From: Apoda limacodes
Lineage: Eukaryota; Arthropoda; Insecta; Lepidoptera; Limacodidae
DNA length: 64,000 nt
NCBI GenBank assembly: GCA_946406115.1
Contig: OX291549.1
Coordinates: 21,847,901-21,911,900 of the forward strand
Reading direction: 5' to 3'
Shown here one piece after another: positions 55,750 through 64,000 of this stretch. The notes beneath the pieces are model-generated. The model saw only the letters and a program-made list of their open reading frames with translations, was not told where the DNA came from and did no database searches. Made by a program: the position numbers and the translations under genes. Positions within the stretch are counted from its first letter, which is position 1. Every line of letters starts with the position of its first letter.

Positions 55750-57900
55750 ATTTGCTTATGTTTTTAAGTGAGTTTAACCTTTTTTGAATAAAATCGAATT
55801 GAGTTTTCAAACATGTGTCAAAATAAAATGTAATTTAAATCAAAAGCACTAAGGAGTATTGATATCAACTTCGAAGCAAATCACCGCAAAATAATTTTCT
55901 ACCCCTTTTTAACCCAATTACGGGATGAATTTCAATAAAATACGAAACACGTCATCCATCAATTCTGTTAAAAAAAGGTTTATGCAAAATTTTAAGTAGA
56001 TTGGACCAAGGAATCACGTTGTCCCATACAAACTTTGTCCCCCTTTTTCACCCCCTTAGAGGTAAAATTTCGGAAAATCCCTTCTTATCGGATGCCTTCG
56101 TCATACAAACGACACACCCTCCAAGTTTCAGGTCTCTACGATCAGCGGTTTAGGCTGTGCGTTGATCCATCAGTCATTCAGGACGAAGCATTTTATATGT
56201 ATAGATTAGTAGGGTAGGATTACATCCCTATACATTTATACTATGCGACAGGGGATCTCGTAAAGCTAAATACCTTATACCTAGTAAAAAAGTGAATGTG
56301 ATACAAATAGCTTAATATAAACTTCAATTTTTTAATTATAAATCAGCAAATAAGGAAGAAACAACCGATTAAAAAATTACACTGTCGATTACAATCCTCA
56401 TGGATGGTAATCGACAGTGTTGTTCGACGGTATCGTCGTATAATGTAAATGCAGTTGGCGTAATCTAGATATAACCATAAAACAGTTCCATGTGTTTGCA
56501 AAGCGTGACGTAACAGTTTAAATGTTGGCATATCCAAGTAAACAGCCATCAAAGACACAGTCCAACGCGATTTATAATACCAACGCAAACGTGAAAAAAA
56601 ATATTCACATTTATTAATCCCAACGAAACATAACTAGTAGATGCAGTACATTACCTACTGCCGCGGCCCGCAAACGCAGCATAACCCGGCGTTCGTGAGT
56701 ATGCAGACTGAGACATGCATCATGAGACTGAGACAAGGCTTGTATAGTGCTTTTTTCATTCATACATGCATTTAGAAATAAAGATGTTTTTTTTAAATAA
56801 CTCTTTAGTTGTTCGGGGTTAAAAAAGTTCGATTTTCAATTTCATATTTGACCGCTCGAGCCGACGTAAAAAAACATTGGGGGTCGCTCTCTGATACTCT
56901 GACCAACTAGCTGGCGGACAGTAAAGAACAGTAACGACTGGACGGTTATTGCCCCTTGAGAACAATTACGGGGCACTTACTGACTCCCAACAACTGTGGG
57001 ACAACTACTTTAAACAATCATGCTGGCAAAATAACTACTAACTTTGAAAATAGCGTAGAAATGGTTTTTTGCATGGTGTTAAGCCCTATAAGTGGGGCCA
57101 GAGCTCCATATAAACAGTATCTTAATAATAGCGATATGATACGTGAATTTTAGAAACAATTCTCTTTATCTTTGTAAGTACATTTGTTATGCAAGCGAGT
57201 TCGTAAAACGTAGAGCAGTGAGAGAGAAGCATAAGCATTTCAACAATGCTGAGTCCGGAAGCAGGGCTTTAGAATTCTCAAGTAGTGCACTTTGCGGAAC
57301 CGACCGATTGGAAATAGCTATTTCCTGCTAGAGCGCAGTTTATGGTGCATGTTTGTAGGAAAAGTAAATTTTCTGATATGGAAGATATTAATAAAAAGTT
57401 ATTGATTTGCTTAAATTTACTGATACTTTGGCGTGCATTCATTTTTTTGTTACAATACCAAAAAAAAAAACAAAATCGTACCTAATTTAAAAAAATCAGA
57501 AAGAAAAGTGATGGCTCAATTAAAAATTTATGTTTTTGTAAATTTTGTGGTATTTTTCAAATATCAGCCGCCTGGTATGTAATAATAGCCTCATGCGTAC
57601 CAAACATAAGCCTAGCATTTTTTCGTGATTTTAGATGCTTATGCTCTAAGATTTGATAGAAATATTATTACCATACATCAAGGCCATGTGATTCGTTGCT
57701 AGTGGCAAAGAAAATTCATACTACTACTGGCTTTCATCCGCAACTTCACCTGAGTAGGATTCTTACGTGAACATCTGATTTAACAGAGTTAAAAATTATT
57801 CTGTGTAAGTCGTTGTTCTTCCATCTACCCTTTACCGAAAATCAAGTAGACACTTGCATCGTCGACATACATAAAGCCTCGTAAGTTCAGAAATATTGCA
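55750..57900. other. Unassigned, repeat remnants
   Basis: 56030-56215 resembles an internal part of the same repeat group ('cttcgtcatacaaacgacac'). A hairpin with 14-bp arms (ACACTGTCGATTAC / GTAATCGACAGTGT) lies at about 56380-56421. No gene. Confidence 0.35.
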
Positions 57901-57904
57901 TTAC

Positions 57905-57975
57905 AAGCAGTGTTGCGGTGATAGGCTCACCCCCTGCCATGTAGGACTAAATAGTTGGTGAAAAGAAACAATCCC
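57905..57975 (+). repeat. SINE-like fragment
   Basis: TGATAGGCTCACCCCCT at 57919-57935, followed by 'ggactaaatagttggtgaaa', is shared with 53.40-53.55 kb in opposite orientation. Confidence 0.5.
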
Positions 57976-59105
57976 CTAAATAATTATATTATATATGAAT
58001 ATATGGGGATAAAAACCGTTAAGGTATAAAGATAAAAAACGAAAAGCATAGTCATTATATCAATTACTACAAGTCTCACTATACAAATAGATAACTTAAA
58101 CAAAATATTGGAAAAGACTTATGGTTGTGATTGTACTTCACAATTAATTTGTTATTATTTTAGTTAATAAATGACGATATAGTCAACAGTCAACAGTTCC
58201 GGTACCAAATATCGGCCACCCCGGCTGATATATGACACTCCATACAAACAAATGGACCAAACGTCAGCCCTCTATTATATTCTAAATCCAGGAGAAAATT
58301 TACTTAATTTTTCTAATTAACTGTACGAAATATTCATACTTGTTCCCTAAAATTATAAAGATATACCTAAGCATCAAAGTAAGTGAAATATCGCTTACTA
58401 AGTGTCCAGAAAAATCACGCGTTTTTGTTAAAATTTGCATGTATTGGCACAACAATCCGTGAAATGGAGATTAAAAGAACCCTAACGAAGGGATAGAAAC
58501 GATAATTGGAAGATTACGTCGGAAATATATATCCTTTTACAAAATAGACCATAGGTGAAGATAGGGCATGTTACTTCTTATTTATCACAGAAAAAAGCAC
58601 ACCCGGCTGATATTTGGGGGGAGGCTGGTAATAGGAGCATTCACCCTATATCATTTTAGCTTGTAGCGCCAACTGCATCAAAATTTGCAGCGGAAGTGTG
58701 AAACTTATACGAGTCTTGTATTATACGTAATTATATTATAAACATTTATTATAAACATTTTGTAATTTTACACAATCTAGAAGAAGATAACAGTGTTATT
58801 ATCTGTTTAGAAATAAGACTTATTCGTATGGACTATATGGCACACGGAAAGAATGAATTTCAACCCATACATATATACATACACAGTCGCAGACAACTCA
58901 TTAGGGATACTTAGCTCTATGTAAGTAAATATCTTCTTTTAATCTGTGTAAGTAGTATATTTGTGGACTTTTGATGCTCAGTTGGAACCTAAATGACAGA
59001 ACACCTAATAACTTTTAAATAACTGCAACAATAATTATAATTAGTATAGAATTTTATTTATTTATTTCCACATTTCGAAATGAAGCTCTTGGAAGATTGA
59101 TTGTT

Positions 59106-59217
59106 AATGTGGACAACTAATGACGTACACTTTAATGTAGACAACTAATGACGTACACTTTAATGTAGACAACTAATGACGTACACTTTAATGTGGACAA
59201 CTAATGACGTACACTTT
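59106..59217. repeat. 28-bp minisatellite, four exact-length units
   Basis: Units at 59106, 59134, 59162 and 59190, each AATGT(G/A)GACAACTAATGA + CGTACACTTT. Units 1 and 4 have G and units 2-3 have A at the sixth base; otherwise identical. No coding frame. Confidence 0.97.
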
Positions 59218-59882
59218 AAAATACAGAGGATCATATTAAAAAGCAATAAACCGTAATAATTTGTCATTGGTAATAATAAGAGGTTAATTTAAATTGTTTT
59301 AATTGCAATTCAGTAGCCTGCGTGATTGCCATTATTAGTAATGATAATTTTGACATCGACGAGGCATGGATGCTATTAAATTCCGGCATGTCTCTACTGA
59401 AATAATGTTCCAGCTTCCTAAAACTTGTCGTATAACTGTTGAATTGTTCTGGAACGATGAGGAGCAACTTTCTTTTTTTTTTTTACTTTATCGGGTTGAA
59501 GCATGGAATTGAAATTGAAGTCAGGGCCCTGGGGTTGAGGTCGTTATCATGTTAATACATGCAAACAACGTGTAAATTCTCTTCAGCATAAAGCAGCATG
59601 GTTAGGTTTTTTAGTGTACTTTAAGTTCAGTACCAGGAAGACCGAACTTTGCTCGTTTTTTTAAAACCTTTGGTGTTGCCGTGGCGGAAAAAATAATAGT
59701 ATTACTACTCGAAAATAGATGTCAGGAAGAGTCATTATATGTTTCAGTTTATCATTGCCTAAAAAAAAGGATAAAACGACGTTTTCTAGAAATGAAACCT
59801 AGCTAGATCGATAGCCGCCCAAACCCCCTGCATAATAAATTTCATGTAAATCGTTGGAGCCGTTTCCGAGATTTAGATTATA

Positions 59883-61093
59883 CAAGGCCACGCAGAACGT
59901 TTTGCTAAAAAAGTTTTTATGTATTAAGCACTGGCCACTTGTAATCATTTTGAAAAATGTGGTTATTCAAAATTAAAATACACCTGTTAGAATTTCGAAT
60001 TCCCCTCCATATTTTTTTAAGAGCCAAATTAAATTATTGTGTCTCATTTAAAAATGGATCTGCATCAAGAACATTTTCGTGCGATGATTATTTACCATTT
60101 TAAATGTGGCCTAAAACCTGATGAGTCATTTGTTCGACTTCAAATGGCTTTGGATGAAGGTACTTCAAAATTAACCATCTACCATTGGCATAGCCTGTTC
60201 AAGCGCGGTCGCCAAACTTTGGGCTATGGACAAAGAAGTGGTCGTCCTTAGACGGCTGTCACGGAAGTGTGTTGGCAGTGAAAAATTTAATACAAGAAAC
60301 CAGGCGAATTACACCTGAAAATATTTAGCATACACTGCAGATTGATACGGTAAGCGTTTACAATATTCTACATGAGCACCTTCGCGTGAGAAGGCTAACC
60401 TCACCAAAGCTCAGAAGCAAGCCCGTATATGATTCAAAATTTCGCGTTTACGACATTGTGACAGGTGACGAATCCTGGGTTTATCGATACGATGCAGAAA
60501 CAAAGCGTCTGTTACTGTTTGTTTGTTTGAAAACGAACCAACGCTTACGAAAGTGAATCATTTTTTCGAAATTTTGATCGCTAGTTTTTTCACTTTGACG
60601 CGTTATCTGGTTTCAATTCCATAACGAGACCAAAGCAGCATCAACGCCGAATAGTATACCACAAAATGCCTGTCAGAAGTTTTATCTGCAATGAGCAACA
60701 AGCGACCGAACACCGGGCTACGCGGGGTACTGCTTCACCATGACAACGCGCCCGCGCACTCAGCTCTCAAACCGAGGAACTTCCTGGATACCACATCGGT
60801 CAGAGTCTTGGGTTACCCTCCTTACAGTCCTGATTTGGCACTATTTTTATTCCCTAAAATAACAAATCAGCTGAAAGGGATACAGTTTTCATCGCCGGAG
60901 GACGCCCTAGCAACGTTCCAGAAGCCGTGGAGGAGGTGTCTGCGGCGGGCTGGAAAAATGTTTCGAAAATTAGTTCAGACGCATGAAACTTTGTATACGG
61001 GCTGGTAGAGAGTTCTTTAAAAAGATTTAATTAAAATATTTTATCCATAGAAGTTAGTTTTTTAGTTTCTCAAAACTTTCTGAGTGTCCCATG
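59883..61093 (+). mobile_element. Mariner (DD34D) element, inactivated
   Basis: Inverted ends: left CAAGGCCACGCAGAACGTT, right (reverse complement) CATGGGACACTCAGAAAGTT, similar with one indel. TA lies on both sides. Length about 1.21 kb against about 1.25-1.3 kb for intact mariners. It inserted in a TA-rich stretch of repeat R1. The transposase is broken (see next entry). Confidence 0.88.
60054..61008 (+). pseudogene. Mariner transposase pseudogene
   Basis: N-terminal helix-turn-helix part from ATG 60054: MDLHQEHFRAMIIYHF to YGQRSGRP, where a stop (TAG at 60249) follows. Further frames give VTGDESWVYRYDAETKR, holding the first catalytic Asp, and from 60691 LLHHDNAPAHSAL, holding the second. 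The third catalytic segment reads YPPYSPDLALFLFPK, where mariners have PDLAP-D-FLFP; about four residues including the third Asp are deleted. Several frameshifts. Cannot be active. Confidence 0.9.
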
Positions 61094-61139
61094 TATATAT
61101 ACATATATACAAGATTTGCTTGTTTAAAGGTATTAGATT

Positions 61140-62660
61140 GCTGCATTTATAGGACGCCGCATCTACGGCTTATTATAAGATGAAACAATATTTTTTTTTG
61201 TCTCGTCAGAAAATAATACAAATCTCTATTGAGCGTAGGTCCAGTGTCCGTTTTTTCTAGTAAAAACTCTAATTGCGCTGCAAACAAAGATGTTCATTCT
61301 TCAATAAAGGAACTAACGACGTGTCTTCCAAACAGCTGTGCCTGTGTCCAAATGTTGACGAATTGTCCTTCCTGAATTGCCGTTACCTATATCTGCGCTA
61401 AGTGAAGTATGTGAGTATGTGTGTTACTTGGTAACACAGATCATAGCATATGGCATTACTTTAAGCGATTTGCAAGAGTTTTATGTCAACAAATACTTAG
61501 GTCTAAGTTGTTTTTACGAAATAAATAAATTATTACTTCTTATTTAACTTACTAACTAAACAACAGAAAAAAATAATTTCTCTTTAATTTATTATATTGT
61601 AATATTAGAAACAGAAACCAAATAATTGCTAAAACACACCAGTGTTTCATGTTTCATCGGACATGAATAAGTTAACAAGCAAAGGCCTTCTAAGAATAAC
61701 TTTGTTTTAAAAATGCATTGTGTGGAGCCGTGCGAAGAGCGCCTATTTATTTTTAACCCAGCATGGGCCGTACCTAGTACCAAGCTCAGGTTGGAAATCA
61801 ATAAAGTTCGCTTCCCTCCCTTTTATTTTTCCCTTTGATTGCTTACCCTTCGTTTTGATAATTCCTTCCGCATGCTATAAAACTAAAGCGTAACTTAGGA
61901 AATTTTGCAAATAGTAGGGTTTTTGCTTTGAAATTGATTATTGATTCTTATACACTGATTCACATTAGCTTTGCCAATAAGTGCCCGTTTTATACAGATT
62001 GTATATTTGCTTTAGATATTTGGGATTGTTTAAATGTGTAGACGTGGAGAAACTAAATTTATTTGCTATTACGCTATTCTAACACATATCAAAGGGGCGA
62101 ATTGCAACCAGTTTTCGATTCGAATTCTATGCAAGATCGACAGAAACATGGTTTGTGAAACGTCTTGTTTGTTTCTTGGCATGGCGAATTAGATTACTAG
62201 CGTACCTACCTAAACGGAGTGGCAGTATGCGCAAGATGCGGCTATTATGCTACATTTAGCGAGGATCAAGCGTGCGATCAAATTTGGGAGTTAAAGTCAC
62301 AAAATAGGATTATATTGTAATCCATACTAATTTATATTAATACAATACAAACGTGCGTTTTTTTTTTCAATGGAGCATCGAATAGACCTTTCCACTAAGT
62401 TTAAAAGTATCAATTTAATTTAATTTGCGTTGACAGTATTCTGATGTTATTAAAACATTTTAAATAATCAAAAAATACCAAAAACTGACCGAGATATAGA
62501 CAATCAGAGTTTTTGGTAAAATGCCTGACCCGCAAAACGAGCAAAACGGGTGACCGTCCCTCGACTGACGTCACAGCGCCTAAGACACGCAGCGCTGAGC
62601 AGTGTACATTGAATACATTATTTCCATTAATTTAGTAATCCAATAGTGTAAGTTTCAAGT
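61140..62660. other. No supported gene
   Basis: AT-rich. The minus-strand frame 61592-61801 is not recognisable. 62510-62600 is a more GC-rich patch ('tgacccgcaaaacgagcaaa', 'tcgactgacgtcacagcgcc') with no frame. Confidence 0.3.
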
Positions 62661-62669
62661 GTTTAACGG

Positions 62670-62715
62670 TTACATAACAGTAGCATAAATAGCTATTTAT
62701 GCTACTGTTATGTAA
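62670..62715. repeat. Perfect 46-bp palindrome
   Basis: TTACATAACAGTAGCATAAA at the left is mirrored exactly to the right end with no spacer; the centre is AGCT at 62691-62694. Not part of any repeat family seen in the window. Confidence 0.97.
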
Positions 62716-63330
62716 TGAAGATAATTTTTATATGGCTTTCGTACAAAAATACCAAATTTGTGCAGTTGCGTACAAGATTTAATTTACAACTGATAAAATA
62801 AAACACATTAAGGAAAATAAGCATATTAATTAGGGATGGGCCGAAATTCGTTTTACATTCGGTTAAACTGAATTTCTAAAGCTAGTGTTTTTGTCAGTTT
62901 TTATCGTATTCCCATTAACTTTTAACCTTTTTATACAAAAATCAAAAAAAAGTAGGTGGAATAGTCTATTGAGCTGAAATTTGGCAGGGGCATAGTTGAC
63001 ACGCCGGAGAAGGACATAGGCTTTGTACTCTAGGAAAATACGTATAACCGATTTTAAACAAATATAGTTAGCTACACAGAACATTCGGATCTTTATAAAA
63101 AAAGATCCTGAGATCTCAGGATTTTAACGCTCTTCTCAGGATTACGGCCGGATTATGCAAATATCAGTATTTTTATAATTTAAAATTATTTATTTAATCT
63201 TGTTAGGTGCCGTTCAAGTATTAGGTAAGCACTATAGGGGGGCGGAGGGTCCTTGCTTTGCTTATTTTTGATAACATGGGGCTGGGGGGGTCTAGATGGT
63301 GATTATGTCAGCAGTAGTTATTTAAGGTGC

Positions 63331-63560
63331 GTTCTATTGACGGCATTGAGAGCCGTGTTATCGCATAGGCATGAAATCGTTCTGTTCACCAAATGTAAAC
63401 AAACAATATGGCCGTTCACTATTTGACAGCCATCTACTCTACCTCACGAGCATTTGCAGCCAATGCGTTGGAGACGGTCTTGAAGTGAATTCATAGTGAT
63501 TAGTTTTTGGTCAACAGAACGATCAAATGTGCGCATAGACAGCATTGAGATCCCCTTCAT
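63331..63560 (-). mobile_element. MITE-like element, reversed copy of 9482-9735
   Basis: Shares 'accaaatgtaaacaaacaat', 'gagcat(t/g)tgcagccaa' and 'caacagaacgatca' in the reverse order and strand of the intron-3 copy. Its outer ends GGTGCGTTCTATTGACGG and (right, reverse complement) AAGGGGATCTCAATGCTG do not match as well as in the other copy. Confidence 0.65.
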
Positions 63561-64000
63561 TTTTTTACATATAGGGCAAAAAAATGTTAATTTTTTAGCG
63601 CCATCTCGACTGAGGTGCTTGAAAAAAAAATCCTTTAACGAAAAGTTAGAACACATGTTCCTAAATATGTCGTCATTTTTAACCCTATCGAATAATTTTT
63701 TTTTTGGTTTTGGACAGATAAAATTGGGTCAAATATTGTTTTTTGTAAGACATTTTCAATTTTTGGCCAGTAGCGTGAAATTTATTGATTTTAAACAGCC
63801 AAATTTTGTAGCCTTTATTCCGAGTTATTTGTACTTGAATTTTTTGTTTTAATTTTTCATCTCTAAGGCGATTTGGCCGTTTAGAAAAGCATATTTTATG
63901 TTTATAACGGTCAATGTTTTTTTATTTTAGGTGAAATTTAAAAAATTGTCAATCCAATTGAAATTTGGCATCACCTGACATTTCGGGGATAACCTTAGCT
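63561..64000. other. No supported gene at right edge
   Basis: Open frames on both strands (63444-63656 and 63496-63852) overlap the MITE end, are phenylalanine/lysine-rich, and have no recognisable motif. Confidence 0.35.

Larger units (their letters stand above)
59629..61133 (+). repeat. Interspersed repeat R1, copy 3, split by a mariner
   Basis: Left part 59629-59882 matches copies 1-2 from 'ccaggaagaccgaactttgc' to 'ggagccgtttccgagattta'. Right part 61094-61133 is the terminal block 'caagatttgcttgtttaaag'. The mariner at 59883-61093 sits between the two. Confidence 0.88.

Noticed and set aside
58205..58616. MITE with CCAAATATC(G/A)GCC ends
   Set aside because: Arms are only ~12 bp with weak extension, no target duplication, and no second copy in the window.
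63444..63852. ORFs on both strands at the right edge
   Set aside because: Overlap a MITE end, low complexity (Phe/Lys-rich), no start context or splice framing.

Overview
The window is nuclear DNA from a moth or butterfly (Lepidoptera). It is AT-rich and has GT-AG introns. It is crowded with repeats I recognise as lepidopteran types: a Jockey/CR1-like LINE in about a dozen pieces, an RTE-clade LINE, tRNA-like SINEs, a mariner, hAT-like and Harbinger-like MITEs and a Helitron relic. There is no bacterial gene organisation, and most open frames are short chance or transposon-derived frames.

One cellular gene is certain: GLOD4 (glyoxalase domain-containing protein 4), + strand, five coding exons from 4081 to 17801. 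They join in phase into a 284-residue protein. Its introns hold a nine-unit hairpin-forming tandem array (5282-6337), LINE tails, a MITE (9482-9735), a 247-bp exact tandem duplication (13601-14094), a partial MITE (15302-16260) and a possible 35-residue membrane microprotein (17062-17169).

From 19.3 to 34.9 kb the DNA is mostly transposon debris. It contains an RTE pseudogene (19.37-20.83 kb), two copies of a ~650-bp repeat (21.59 and 24.33 kb), a Harbinger-type MITE with TTA target duplication (23784-24178), a GC/CpG-rich block (26.2-26.48 kb) and a many-times interrupted Jockey/CR1-like LINE (28.65-31.8 kb). From 35 to 48.9 kb lie nested inverted-repeat elements with a 5S rRNA-like fragment (35.34-37.8 kb), a MITE with 40-bp inverted ends (38.26-38.51 kb), a 77-bp satellite (43.36-43.78 kb), and one LINE relic hit by two hAT-like insertions, each with a perfect 8-bp target duplication.

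A second gene may start in the right half. Candidate exons lie at about 44.2-44.37 kb (untranslated), 49671-49728 (start codon, 16 codons) and 53647-53805 (53 codons, GC-rich). They are phase-compatible and would continue past the right edge; I cannot name the product. Past 54 kb there are more repeats, a decayed mariner inserted in another repeat (59883-61093), a 28-bp minisatellite and a perfect 46-bp palindrome. No new multi-gene system was found. The most notable items are the nested-insertion histories, the SINE-headed hairpin array, the possible microprotein and the unassigned split gene.
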